From Dirofilaria immitis (lineage: Eukaryota > Nematoda > Chromadorea > Rhabditida > Onchocercidae): a stretch of 64,000 bases of DNA. A model generated the notes under the pieces. That model was given only the letters and a program-made list of their open reading frames with translations, was not told the origin of the DNA and made no database searches. Made by a program: the position numbers and the translations under genes. Positions 40,596 to 55,700 of the stretch are shown in pieces (position 1 is the first letter of the stretch; every line of letters starts with the position of its first letter). The stretch is from the NCBI GenBank assembly GCA_024305405.1, contig JAKNDB010000070.1, positions 62,001 to 126,000 on the forward strand, given 5' to 3'.

Positions 40596-42902
40596 TTGTC
40601 CATTGAAAAGGCGTTCTAAATTTTCCGGTGTGTCGTTATGTTTCAACATGTTTTTGGACCATAAGATCAATCGGAAAAGGTTTTCTAGCTTCGGTGCAGA
40701 AGGTTTATTCAGAGCTTCGAGAATAGCACTGTTTACATCGTTGGCAACCTATAAATGATGAAAAATCAAAGCAATTTCCTTTGAAAGCTAATTATATCGC
40801 TTTAAGGTTTAAGAAATAACTCGTAAAAGCAATGCTGGCATAATTTTGACTTGAGATAAGTGATATATTTCAATAGAAAAGGAATGAAGATGACGAGAAT
40901 CGGAGGATTACGAAAAAATGAAAGAATAATATCATGAAGAAGCAAGTTTAATAGTGATCAATAGAAAGTACTTGTATTAAATCTCATTTATTTTGATCTA
41001 ATGAAAACAAACATAAGGAAGAAAATAGAAGTAACGAGATGAAACCTATCCCGCCTCTTTACAAATATTATATAGAAATGCTAATAGTTTTGCCATCTTA
41101 AAAATAACGATAATAATGAAAGAATGGAAAAAAAAAGAATCATAAACCATCTGACGATGACTCATTTCCAATAAATATGTATATGGTGAATCTTCAGGTT
41201 TTTCAAAAGCAATCATCGCAAAAGCCTTTTGCATTTCTTTTTCCATTTCAGGATGTGCATCTACTTTTTCAACGATAGACTGCGTAAAAGCAACGGCTTC
41301 TTCCACCTGAAAATCATTTCTTTTAGTAGAATATTTAACTCAATATAAAGGCTAAGGTCAACCATTAAAGAAAGTGGCTTAGTTTACCTATTACTTCAAT
41401 CGATAATAAATTATTAGCTGCTATGAATAACGATATGTTCTACAAAATAACCCATAATCTTAATTTATACCCACCGACAATAGAACTGACGACTGTATGG
41501 AATAAATATTAATCCAAAAAAATGTCATTAAATTCCAAAATGCAATAAAGAAATAAAAAGCGCTAAACTGTTACAAATTGTTATAGCAGAAAAGAACGAC
41601 AGAAAAGAAAGTTCAAAAAAACCACCATCATCAGCAGTATGGATCTTCTAAAAGTTGAATGACAATAAAGCTAGTTTTATATGTCAATAAAATCTTAGAT
41701 GTTAATTTATAGTTAACCAAACCACGATACTATTTTTTACCATTGGAGAGTTAAAGTAATCAGTAAAAACCGAGAACTCGAAAAATGACTACCAGAGACT
41801 CACCATTTTACTGCGAATAAGCTCAATGAGGTGTTGCTGAAGTAAACGAAGATGAAGAACTGGATTGCGTTCCAATAAATCAGGTACAACTTTTAAAACT
41901 TTTTCGATTGCATTCTGTATCTAAACTTTAACTTAAAAGTCCAATCAAAGAGTCGTTATCATAGTTCACTTTTATATTTTTGTTACAACTCACTCCCTCC
42001 AAATTCATCTACATGACCGATTTTTTCAGCGTATTTAACAACTATGCTTCAGCTTCAGTTGGAAAAAATATTGCTCTAAATTAAATAATTGAAAAAATTG
42101 AGAGTTGATAATGCTAGAATAGCTGATAAATTTATAAATATTAATAATATCTACTTTTCCCTCTACAATATCATCACGAATACGCATCCGCTGATCCAGA
42201 TTTTCAATTGCATCTCTCGGAAACGGTATAGAGGCGTCTTCGCACAAATACTCTGCTGCCTCCCTATATCCCTGTGAAATTAGATAATCCAACACAAGAA
42301 ATTTCATACATTCTGGACTGAAAAAAGCATCAAATGACCATCTGAAATAAACTAATAAATCCAATAAAATAAGATAAATGATTTTTGGTAGTGTAAATTT
42401 TCAACACGCTACTATATTTCAATTCTACATAATTGCATATTCCTAGGAAAAACATGCTTTAAAGGACTATCGAGTGATCACTACGATACGTTATTTTTTA
42501 CTACTAAATCATTAGCTCAGAACTTCTCGCCAAAATTTTCAATGTGATGCAGATCAAATCGTGCGGCATGTTTTTACGTATTGAAATATGTTAATACCAT
42601 TTTAAGCAAACGTAGACTTTAATAAGGTTTAAGCTAGTAAAAAAAAAACTATACTATTCTCGATTTTTCGAGTTTAAGATATATACTGAAATTTTTCAAG
42701 AAAGCTTTCGAAATTTATAATTCGTACTTTTTCAGAAAAAAAATCATACCAAATATTCTAAATCAAAGGTTAACGATTAAAAAAAAACTGACGGCAATTC
42801 ATTTGTAATCATTGCTTGGAATCGACCGTACCATCCAATATCTTCAGTTGTGTTATTTAATGCTGTACTAGCGGGAACTTCATCATTGCCACTTTCTTCC
42901 AT
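40596..42902 (-). CDS. GID8/TWA1-like LisH-CTLH protein (CTLH E3 ligase subunit)
   Basis: Scaffold subunit of the GID/CTLH ubiquitin ligase. Exons 42902-42793, 42341-42155, 41920-41804, 41306-41148 and 40748-40596, with phases 2-0-0-0 and canonical sites. After a divergent N-terminus (MEESGNDEVPAS..., GWYGRFQAM) comes the LisH motif (FLVLDYLISQGYREAAEYL). The CTLH motif follows (LDQRMRIRDDIVEGKIQNAI), then the CRA region with LRLLQQHLIELIRSK, EMQKAFAMIAFEKPEDSPY and LENLFRLILWSKNML. The pattern FxxPEdSPy is typical of GID8. Exon 1 has two donors; gtcagt at 42792 gives correct phase. The C-terminal end is not settled: exon 5 reaches LERLFNGQ followed by gtaata, and the last few residues lie in an exon I cannot place. 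About 242 residues are modelled, close to the family's 228. Confidence 0.88.
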
Positions 42903-43079
42903 TTTTTCTAAAAATTAATTTTGAAAAATGGCAAATTGAACTATTCATCTCTATCCTATCGCAAATAGTTCATAGTATCCAATCCTCTCAACCTTATTTT
43001 TCTGCTTTTCAATTTTTTCTCACTAATTTACTATAATATACGACAGAACAATTGCTATTGATTTCCGATAATCAACACG

Positions 43080-43119
43080 AATAACCTTTGAATATATATA
43101 TATATATTCAAAGGTTATT
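43080..43119. repeat. Perfect 40-bp palindrome
   Basis: aataacctttgaatatatat followed by its exact reverse complement, with no spacer. The centre is a TA run and the arms end in aataacctttga / tcaaaggttatt. It lies about 180 bp upstream of the GID8-like start. It could extrude as a cruciform. Confidence 0.95.
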
Positions 43120-43360
43120 TCGTTACCTATATTTCCTAATAATAAATAACTTTTGTTAATTTATTTATAGCAATGCGAAAAATATTCGATTAAGTAAAAT
43201 ATCAGACAACACAACACGTACGTTATGCATAATATATCTTACGTGCGTTAATAATATTCTAAAATTAAAAATTATAATAAATCCAATTATTAAAGAGAAT
43301 TGTGAAGAACGTTAGTTGTCAGATTCCCTCGAAAATGAGCGAAAACTTTTTTAAAACCGT

Positions 43361-43450
43361 GCACGTTGAATAACATCTGCACGTTGAATAACATCTGCAC
43401 GTTGAATAACATCTGCACGTTGAATAACATCTGCACGTTGAATAACTTCT
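43361..43450. repeat. 18-bp tandem repeat, five units
   Basis: Five head-to-tail copies of gcacgttgaataacatct; the last has one change (aacttct). The unit is rich in CpG-containing cacgtt compared with its surroundings. Located upstream of the GID8-like gene. Confidence 0.96.
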
Positions 43451-43724
43451 CAAAATGAAAATAAGCGATAATATCTTCCGAAACGCACGTAATTGGCCAT
43501 ATGAACGAAAATGAATCGAAATAAAACAACATATATCAGCTATCTATTTGTCAAACTGTCAACAATTTCGCATTATTACCGTCATTTCGCCACGTTGAAC
43601 TCCGCCTACTTGTTTGTTATCTATTTATGTTTACGTCAGAATATGCTATGACTTAGATGATATTACATTGGATGAAGAAGGAGACAAATAAATATGTTTA
43701 ATAGAAACGTGAAACGTATATAAA

Positions 43725-43766
43725 CGCCATACGTCATATGCTATACGCCATACGTCATATGCTATA
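43725..43766. repeat. 21-bp direct repeat, two units
   Basis: Two identical adjacent units beginning cgccatacgtcatatgctat, followed by further related tatac/atacg motifs. Confidence 0.9.
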
Positions 43767-43898
43767 CATAATGAAGACAATATATATATATATACATATA
43801 TGCGTTATGTATTTAAAATATTCATATGTTCTTTTTCAATTGAAAAACAAAAAATGGGGTATTAGATTTGAATAGGAAGATTTTATAATGAATATATC

Positions 43899-45170
<1,272 letters not shown>

Positions 45171-46231
45171 TATTATACAATAAAAATATTTTCAAAAATT
45201 AAAATTTTTTCATTTCATTTTATTGTTATTTTTGTTGTGGGTGAGAGCTCTCTCATATCATCTCACCTGGTTTGCTATTATCATTTATCTTTTATACAAT
45301 ATTTATATCTTTTAATCCTATCACTCATTTTTAATATAATAAAGCATTTATGAATAATAATTGTTTTGAAATGTGCCATGTAATTAATATTATTTTTTTG
45401 GAAAATTATAAATATAAATAAATAAATCCATAATACCTCTATTAGCTATATTACAAGTTATAAAATTATGTTGAAATAATTCTAAAAATGACTACACTAT
45501 ATCACTTCTTCAGATAATAGCATTGATACGAATTGATTAGACTCAATAAAATCTAAGCTTATCTGTTCTAGAAAATGCTAATAATTCATCGATTTTTAAA
45601 GTATAATATGATAATACATACTATCTTTTGATCTTAGATCAGTTTTCATTTAGCGCGCAGAATTGTATCAAGTGAGCAGAAATTATATTCCATGCAATAA
45701 ATAATAAAGTTAATTTAGTGATTATGAATGCTAGAAATATCAAAGATAACATATAAATTCTTGATATAATACTTGGCTTCTTATAACCTCTTCATTTATA
45801 ACCTCTTCATTTTTACAATACTCAATTCTTTCCAATATAGAAGGATGAGAATTGTAAGATATGACCAGTACTTTTTATATCTCGAATATAATTTGCTTTA
45901 ACACATAAAATATCTGAAAATTTTGAAACTGAAACTAGGAAAAACCATGTAAAATTAATATTCAAAAATATAGAAAACTACTGTAACTGTAAGCTGTAAA
46001 GTATAGTTATTCACTTAAGAATACTGTAATTATAAAACTACTATAATATATTTTGTAATCTATAATTATAAGTTGTAAAATACAGTTAGTCACCGGAGAA
46101 TATTGTAACTATAAACTGTACGGTACAAATGACTACTTTTTAGTTTATATATATTTTGAAGTATTAAAAAAATGAATAATATTATTGAATAAATGACAAT
46201 CTCATTCGAAGGACAACAAACTTGAAGCTCA

Positions 46232-49200
46232 ATGACAAAAAGCGTTCGTCCAACGGTTTCATGTATTTTGCTGATGCTCGACGTGCTGTTTACGAAGCAG
46301 AGAATAAAGGTGTACATTTAACGGCCAAAAATTAGTCGAGCGTGCTACGCGTGACTGGAAAATGATGAACGAAGATGAACGTCAGAAATGGCGTAGCGAA
46401 AGCCGTCGACGTCGTGATGAGGTGAAATTGCATTTTCTGAATGGAATTAGCAAATTATAATTTATATGCGAAAATATGATTAATTAAGACTATAAACCAG
46501 GTATGCTAATAAAAATAGGTAATATGAAATTAATGAATCATACATGCAAACTATCTTATATAATTCATCAAATTCAGGTAACTTATCTGTAATTAAATGA
46601 TAAAAAAAAAAAAATAATAATGATAAATTCCAGTCTTCCTAGTTCATGATTCATGTGAATATATTATTTGTTAGAGTATTATAGAAAGTGTTACAAAACT
46701 TACATTAAATTAACAAAATGTTATTTATTTATTTTTTTTTCAAATAAGCTAGTACAAATACATTTCAATTTCTTTGCATGTATTTTTAATTTAATTTAAA
46801 TATGTAAAAAAGGAGAAAGTTTTTACTTAATTTCAACAGATGAAAAGTTTGTATTCATTTAAAGAATTATTAAAATATTATTTTAAATATCTTTTAAATA
46901 AATTATTAATATTATGCCATTTGTGTTGCGATAACATAAATCATTAATGCTTTCATCGATAATAATTAACTGTGGCATTGTCTTTATAAACATTAACTTC
47001 TTCATTATCATTACTATTTTGTAAATATCTTCATTATCATTATCACTCTGTAAATATTAGCTTCATTATCGCTGTTATTTCATAGATATTTCTACCATTA
47101 ACTTATTATTATTTTACAGAAAGCAAAAAGCTTAAGTTAGCAATATGAAAAAATTAATAAAATAAAAATTTTAGTTAAAATAAGATGAGAGACAAAGTTT
47201 TAATATTAGAACGGACGATAGGAAAATTATTAGTAATAGGAATAAAACGGAAAACCGAAAAAAAATCAGTTTGAGCTGATTAGTTCCAAACTTTTATCAT
47301 CCAAATAAAACATTTTTACACTAATAACTATTAAAGATGTTTATACATATATAGATAAGATATCTTATATTTGCCAGTAATGATTATTTGTTGCGTAAAA
47401 TCTTTTCACTCGAATTTAAAATAGTTCTAAATTTCAGATAATGCAGATCCAAGTTTTAAAACTTGAAATCGAATTTTTCTTCTAATCAAAAATAATTTTC
47501 ATCAAATTTGATTTTTATTAAATACTATTCTATTCTGCAAAATAGTAATTTAGTATGAGCGACAAGTTTATCAAATGCAATCAATTTCGATCACAAATAA
47601 GTCAAAGACACGACCATTATCCAAGCTTGAGTTATCACTACAACCGAAATCATTTTCCTATAGGCTTACCGAATCAAAGCGTAAATCACTTCGTCAATGC
47701 ATTTATCAGAAGTTGATTTGGCGAGAAAAGGAAAATATGGTTCGAAAGATTTTCCATATTATCTTGAATTGAATTTTATCATGTTATATTATAACTACAT
47801 ACGATAATATCATCTATCTTATTCTTTTATATTGTATATACGATAGAAATAGTAACATTATCGTGGTACTGCCGTATAGCGTTCTATTTTCTGCAATTTG
47901 CGCTTCATTATGTTGCATGCGTCAAATAAAGCATAGTTCACCAATAGAATAAATCAGTTTGATGTAAGAAAATATTCTTCAGAAACCATAAATATTCAGT
48001 GAGATAATGTATTGCAAATTTTGCATCAGATGATGCAAAGTTTGGTAACGGATGATAGCATCATATAATACAGTATAGCAAGATACTGTATCTCATAGTA
48101 TATTCGGAGTGCTATTGTAGCAGACAGAATATTCTTTTCACTACTAAGTCATTGCATGATATGATATGCCATATACCATAAACAAATAGAAGACTTATGA
48201 TATATTTCTATTGCAAGCAAATAAAAGAAAGAAAGCAAAATTTGCATAAGCGCAAAGAAATGATCATTGTAGAAAAATACTTTCATTTATCTTAAATAAG
48301 ATTTATCCCTTTATTTATTGATAAATTCTTTGTAAAAATTAAAAAGTTTTTATAGACGGAAGTATTGGCCAAGAAAAGATTCGGAATGCTTACAGTTCGA
48401 CCTTATTGTATTTTCGAATCAAATAGTAATGGTGATGAGTTAATTTGTCCACCGGCCGAAATTTGTACTTATGTAATGAATCTCAATGAAGGAGTTGTTG
48501 ATAGTGAGCGTATCTTGATACGTCATGATTATCCTATCAATCATCAATTTTATCAATTTTCTCGAATTTCAGGTATATCCCATTAAACTATTATATATTT
48601 TCTATAAATAATTGCTGCAATTGGTTAAGTTATTATTATAATATTCAAAAATGAAAAAAAAATAAAATAATACTATTTCAAAATTTTTCAATTAATATTT
48701 CTGGAATTATTACTGCTTATTTATGAATAAGAAAAAGTGAAAAGCAAAATTGAATCGTTTTATATTGAATATTTTACAGAAAATGGCTTTTCTGAATTAT
48801 CACAAACGCCGAATCATTTAAATGTTCATCATGCATGTCTTCGTATAGCAAGCGAAATGAAAGGATGTTGGTCGAATCTGATTTTGGTACCAGCATCACA
48901 ATATCAAAGTTTGGCTGCAAGCCTAGCTTGGATTAAGCAAAACGTGACATTGCCTTAAAAAGTAATATAAAAAGAAAAAAATTATATGAATTTTCATCAT
49001 TGAAATAATCATAAAATTGAAAACCATTTTATATCAAAATTAATAGAAGTAATGAATAGATAAAAATGGAGCAAAATGATTGATTTAACTTTTTTTTCTT
49101 TTTTTTTTTTATATTTCATAATAAGTCTCAAAATAACTATTCATTTTTGAATATCAGGAGATACAGTATCAATTCGTACAGAGCGTCTAATATGTATGGA

Positions 49201-50126
49201 AGATATGATTGCCATTATTGGGCGTATCTTCGAGACTGATGTTGATGACAGCTCACATTGGGAGCAAAATATTTCAATAAATTTACGCTATGCATGCGAT
49301 TTGCATGCTGCTGCACCTAGCAAATGTCCAGTGGTTATCGGAAAATCTGCATGGTAAAAAAATCTGATTGATTTATTTGATCAGCATGTATAAAGATAAA
49401 ATTGATTGCTATTCAAATTTATTTAAAGTTATGTCAGATCAATTATACTTATAAGTGATATTGTTTATATGAATGAAATTATCAATCTCATTGTGAAAAA
49501 ATAATTTTAGTCAGCATTTTCTTGACATACTTCGAAATTTGGCAAATAATAATTGTCGAACACGTGAAGGATGTATGCTTGAAGTTGGTGATTCAAAGCG
49601 TTATTTGAATCCAATTGCACGCCCAGTACGCTGTAACCGTATTAATCCATTTCAAGAAGAAGCATTGTATAATGATTCAAATGATAAGCACACTAATAGT
49701 GATGAACCATTCAGTCTAATCAGATTACGCACACGTATGTTTATTAGCGTGTGATTTTTTTGTAATATTTAGAAGATTTCATTTGGTATTTGTGATACAC
49801 AACTAATTCCAATTATATGATATTGATTTTTTTCAGCTGATAAGATGCAATATGTAACAAAATGGTTAAATTCGTTAGATGTAAATATTCCAATGTTAGA
49901 AAATGATAACACTGAACAAGATGATTTTCAGACGAATTATTCAGGTATTTGTATTAACTCGTTGATTAAGCTAATACGATAGGTAGTGATCATTAATTAA
50001 TAAACTATTAATTTTATTATAAAATATTGGCTTTCAGTTTATCGCAAATATTTCATTATTTCAGCATTTACCGAGAATCTTCAGAAGGAACTTTTCAGTG
50101 GTACGCATCCATTACAATTATGTTGA
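46232..50126 (+). CDS. Maelstrom-like protein (HMG box plus MAEL domain)
   Basis: Maelstrom proteins act in piRNA and small-RNA transposon silencing, mainly in the germline. Eight exons: 46232-46421, 47554-47739, 48356-48572, 48780-48961, 49158-49353, 49511-49734, 49837-49944 and 50065-50126. Exon 1 is an HMG box (SSNGFMYFADARRAVYEAEN, ERATRDWKMMNEDERQKWRS, RRRR). Exons 3-6 carry the MAEL core: GMLTVRPYCIFES, CPPAEICTYVMNLNEGVVDS, HDYPINHQFY, then CWSNLILVPASQYQSLAASL, RLICMEDMIAIIGRIF and CQHFLDILRNLA with NNCRTREGC. The last exons are less conserved and end LQLC. Three A-runs (46237-46241, 46327-46331, 48939-48942) are each one A short. Counting those bases, all eight exons join in phase with canonical sites, total 455 residues, which argues strongly for an intact gene. 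The family call rests on HMG plus MAEL order. Confidence 0.8.
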
Positions 50127-50352
50127 ATGAAAGCAATCAAGAATTATTTATTCTTCAAAACATTACATTTCTCTTACGACAAGTGATGATATTAGCAATG
50201 TCGCATTTTTATGATACATTTACTTTCCTTACTTTTGATCATTTTTATTTAATTACTTCACTTTTTTTTTCAATTAATTTTCATTTCATTTATCGAAAAA
50301 TTACATATATATATATATGTAATTTACTTCAATATTTTGAATATCTTCAAAT

Positions 50353-50498
50353 TCAATTTTCATAGCAATAAATGGATTAAATATGCATAAGATAGATCAT
50401 CAGAAGGCAATCAATTTTCATAGCAATAAATGGATTAAATATGCATAAGATAGATCATCAGAAGGCAATCAATTTTCATAGCAATAAATGGATTAAAT
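50353..50498. repeat. 58-bp tandem repeat, two and a half units
   Basis: Units begin at 50353, 50411 and 50469 with tcaattttcatagcaataaa; the third stops after about 30 bases. Copies are identical, so the duplication is recent. Each holds an AATAAA hexamer and they lie about 230 bp after the Maelstrom-like stop, so they may multiply its polyadenylation signal. Confidence 0.95.
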
Positions 50499-50584
50499 AC
50501 ATGTCATTACGATTCTTCATCTAAGATCAAATAGAAGAAGATTGGCATATAATTGAGATTTTGATATAATTAAATATATCAGAA

Positions 50585-50834
50585 ATGTTCCCAATTCCAT
50601 CAGATCAATATTCAAATCATTCAAAAATCGAATTTCCAATAGACTCATATCATTTCATTCGATCAATATTCAAATCATTCAAATCGAACTCATATAATTC
50701 CATTAAATCGATATTCAAATTATTAAAGCAGAAAAAAAAAGAATTAACAGATAATACAATAAATCATTCACTGCTCAGAAGCATCGAGGCATCAAATACT
50801 CATCAGACCACCCACGAAGCTTTCGAAAGGATAA
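50585..50834 (+). CDS. Possible upstream exon of the CPEB gene (tentative)
   Basis: An open frame starting MFPIPSDQYSNH, with internal degenerate repeats (SIFKSFK, SIKSIFK), then a more protein-like polar end (HSLLRSIEASNTHQTTHEAF, ERI). It runs into a strong donor, ATAA|gtaaga, at 50834. CPEB N-termini are long, polar and poorly conserved, so it could be its 5' exon, but no exon with matching phase was found before 52717. Without splicing it ends at 50872. Confidence 0.25.
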
Positions 50835-50942
50835 GTAAGATGGAAAAGGACCGGAAATATGGGAGAAGTTAAAATTTAGGGTCATTATAGGGTCATGATA
50901 ATTTGAGAATTTATTAGATAAGTGATTGTTATGAGTACATAC

Positions 50943-50973
<31 letters not shown>

Positions 50974-52716
50974 ATATCATGCTATACGCTCCGATTATAA
51001 AATGAAGTTTTATCGTTGGTTGTAATATCTGGTAGCTATTTACTGATAAAAATTATCATCTATACTTTTTATCAACTATTCGTCTCTTTTCTTCGCACAA
51101 TTTTTAATCTTAAATTTTATTAAAATTCTACTATGAATATAATTTATAACTAAAATAAAATTATGTTGTGTTAGGATACTACAATAGCTGATAATATCAG
51201 AATATCAGTGATGCTTTATCATATTTGGGTTTATGCTTATTTAGCAATGAAATAGTTGTTTATTGATTAGGAGATAGATTTTTTTTTCTTTTCTCGAAAT
51301 AAGAATTATATTTATGCAAATTTTATTAATTATTATGCAATTGTTAATCGAAGCTGCTATACGTATATATATGTAATATGTAAATATATTTCGAAAAACA
51401 ATAGAATAAAATTATTGTTAAATTTTCTATTATAAATTAGCTAAATAAGTAAATATATTAGTTAAAGAGACTATTTTTTATTTCTTTTTTCTTTGCATAA
51501 AAATATTATTTCTATTTATCTATCTATCTTCTATTTGATTGCTAATATTTTGATTAAATATTTTATTTTCAGTTAGTGGCAATATTGAAGTGCGGCGGTT
51601 TGTCATCATTTAACAATATTTTCTAGTGGATGTGAAGAAAATTGTAGGAATTTATATTTTTTATCTCTTTTAAATTTAAATTTCTTTTTCTTTTTCTTTT
51701 CTATTGCTATCTTTTCTAATTATTAATATTATAAATATACTTTTATTGAATTATAATAATTTATTGAAAAATAATCTTTTCTTTTTCTTAAGATTAAATC
51801 ATTTATCGAGAATACCAATACTTTAGTATGCTTCCTACGATATTGTGATAAAATCATTAGTAATATTATCAATTTTAATCGATTCATTTAGCATTCTTTT
51901 GTTAATGATATTATTTGTGTTAATTATTTTCAACATTTTATACTTTATATGAGGTCATTATCTGAATTATTTTATTCTGGTAGATGTTAATTAAAGTAAA
52001 TTATCTAACACGTTTTTGATATTTAAAAAAAATTTTTTTTCTGATACTATCATGAATATCATAAATCTTATCAAATTATGCAGAAATTTTCAAATGCGAT
52101 ATCACCGTTTCGAAGTTTATAATAACTATCAGAAAATTAAATATTATTCGGATTTACAAAAATTAACTGAATTTATAATATTTTCATTTTTCCTCTCTTT
52201 TCATTCATTCCCTTTTCAAAATCATATACTATGATAAATTCTAATTATCCTGCAATGACGTCACGGTTATTTTTAATTTGCATAAATCCTCTTGCAAAGC
52301 CATGATATCATCATCATTTGAAAGTTTGCAACAGTTAATTTATTCATAATTTCTTCTTTCGATGTCAAGTGCTCATAGAATATTTCAGAAATTTAATATT
52401 CATTTAGCAGATAAGACTGTTAATTCTTGGAGTTTCATTACATATTTTATTTATAGCTATCATCTCATCCTGCTAATTAATAATTTTTGATATTTTATTA
52501 TCAAAATAATGCAAACTTGTCATGCATTAGATGCATGAAAAATATATGCAATAGTAATGCATTTGATATGAACTATTAACTAACTATTATCATATCATTA
52601 ATTACGAATATTAATACATTTTCTAATTGTGCCTGTAAGAATTCTTACTTTTGATCTTTTTTCTTTAATTCAAGAAAATTATAATGATTATCTTAAGATT
52701 AATATTAAAATTACAG

Positions 52717-55700
52717 GTAAACAGTGGAGCACTGATAAGAATGATGGCACTGGAGGGAGATGTACGAAGAAGGATGACAATGATGAATAATCGAATTCAT
52801 CGGCCATCAATACCGAGCACTCCTTCATATCCATCTTTTCAACGATCAGCTTATTCAGTAAGTTTCATCATTTTCTCACTATCAGATTTATCAATGATTT
52901 TATCAATTATTTACTTAACAAGAAGTAGATCAAGGCGCTACTGAAATTTAATTTCTATTTCACTGCATTTCATATACTTTGGTTTTAATATTTCCTGTTT
53001 TTCTTCAATAATATTGACTGATTGGTAGAGTAATTATTTTTATTAAAACATTGTAACTTATATGATTAAATTTTTATTAGAGCAAAATCATCCAATAATT
53101 TTGAAAATTATCAAAATCAATTTTGATAAATGATTTATTCATTTTTTGATCCTTTTAAATGATAAAAATATTATTTCATCCGCGATACTTTTTAAGGTAT
53201 CACCGCTTATGCTTAATTCATGTGTATCATCAGAAACACGTTCACCAAAATCATTTTTGGATGGAAGTACAATTAATTCATCTCATTCTGGTACCAGCTC
53301 TTTGCAACATCATTTTTATAGGTATTTATCTTCAAACTTTATAAAATGCAAATTATTTTGAACGAAAATTGATGAAAAAAATTTTTTTGGAAAAAATCTT
53401 ACTGTTATGAATATCTCCTTGGTATTGAATAAAAAATATATTTGATAAATATTTATCATCATTTCTTCTATCATTATTTTCAATTGATAATTTCATTACG
53501 CTAACACATTTCAATCTATTCTCTTCTTACAAGAATTTTTTAGCATATATTTTAAAAATTGAAATTATTTTACTTAATTTTTTTTTAGCCTATAAAGTAA
53601 CTTTAATTGATTTATATCACGAATAATGTTAGAGTTTCAATTTAGTGGTTCGGTACTAAAATTTGGTGATAAAAATGAAAATGATAATGGTAATGATTAT
53701 ACAATATTTATGCCACGTGATCAACTTTATCAAACATTTTCTTCATGGCCGCCTACATCATTAATTAATAATACTGGTAATGTTATATTATTAATTAATA
53801 TCAGTGATAATTCATTTAAAAACTTTTTATATGTTTAACATTTAACGAATAATAATAATATAATGACAAAGATTATCGCTGTTTAATGTAACCGAACAAT
53901 TTAAACATAAGATTTGTATATGTGATTGTATCTATCATCTGTTTTATTTTCCAAATATATGCAGTTGATATTATATCGTCTATTTTATTGTATAAATGAA
54001 TTTTTTTTTTTTTTAAGACTGAAAAGATAGGAATATTTAAATAAAGAAATGATTGATTATTATTCACTCAAAAATAAAACGAAAAACTGAAGAAAGTTAG
54101 AAATAATAATTTATTAATTTTGGTGCAGTAAAAATCGAAATGAATGATCGCCGAAATTTATCACGTAATCCAGGTGTTCCTTCTACTCCGGAAGCATATT
54201 TCATTATGGATGAATCGCTTGAAATTTTTGCACGGAAAGTTTTTGTTGGTGGACTTCCAATTGATGTTACGGAAGGTAAAATAAAAAAAAAGGAGTTTTT
54301 CTTTTCGAATTGCAAATTTACAAATTCTAAGATGAAATTTATAAAAATAGATTATCATTATGTTGCTAAAGCATGCATAATTTTATTGTTGATTTATCTA
54401 TGCTAATGATCATTATTGATCGTTAGCATAGATTAAAGACATGAATAAAGTTTCACTCCTTCGCTGTTATTATATTGTTATTAGCCACGAAAAGAAATTT
54501 TTTTTCTTTTTCTCAGATGAAATAACATCAACATTTTCACAATTTGGTCCAGTACTTGTTGATTGGCCACGTCGTCCTGATAATGGTATTAAAGAACGAT
54601 CTACAGGCCTGTTGATTTATTTCAACATTTCTAAATTTCTTATCAGAATTGATTTATTTTGCTAAAATATATATATAACTCTTTTTTTTTTTATTATTAT
54701 TACATTTCTTTTAAGAAAGAAAATTTTATATTATTATAGAGAATAATATAAATTGAATTTTTAGCACGTTATATGACTGGTTATGTGTTTTTGGTATTTG
54801 AAGATGAACGATCAGTTCAATTATTGGTTAGCAGATGTCATAAAGAAGATGAGAAATATTACTTATTTGTTTCTAGTCCAACAATGCGTGATAAACCAGT
54901 TAATTTCTTTTTTTTTTTTTTATCATTTATATATATAGTTATATTTATTTACAAATTGTGTTCTAATATTCAAAATTTTTAATTTAATTTTTATCGAATA
55001 AAAAAAAATAAAATATACAATTTTTTAAGGTACAAGTACGACCATGGCGTTTAGATGATATGGAATTTATGTTTCGAGAAGATATGCCGTTAAATCCACG
55101 ACGAACTATTTTCATAGGTGGCGTACCTCGACCAACAAAAGCTCGTATGTTATTTAGGAACTGAAATATACAAAAATGTTTGAGATTACTTAATTTTATA
55201 AACGAAATTTTTATTTCAGGTGAATTAGCAAGCGTTCTGGATCATCTTTATGGATCGGTTTGTTATGTCGGAATTGATATTGATCCGGAATTGAAATATC
55301 CAAAAGGAGCAGCACGAGTTACATTCACCACTGAACAATCTTTTGTTGCAGCTATAAGTGGACGTTTTGTGCATATTCCTCATGCTGATATGAGTAAACG
55401 GGTAATTTTCAATTTCAGTAAAATTATAAACTTTTAATTACTTAGCTAAACCTTCTAATTCATTAATTTATTAGTTTTAAATATTATTACTGATATATTA
55501 TCAAAAAAGAAAAGTTACTTCAAAATTTCCTATTTAATATCAGGAAATGAGCATATTACATAAATCAGAAAATCTATGAAAAAGAATGATTTAATGATTC
55601 AATCTTTATTCATAATATGCCTTATCGCTAATTTAACTGCTCTTTATTTTGTTAAAATTTATATATAATACACACATCTATTATCTAATCAATGTTACCT

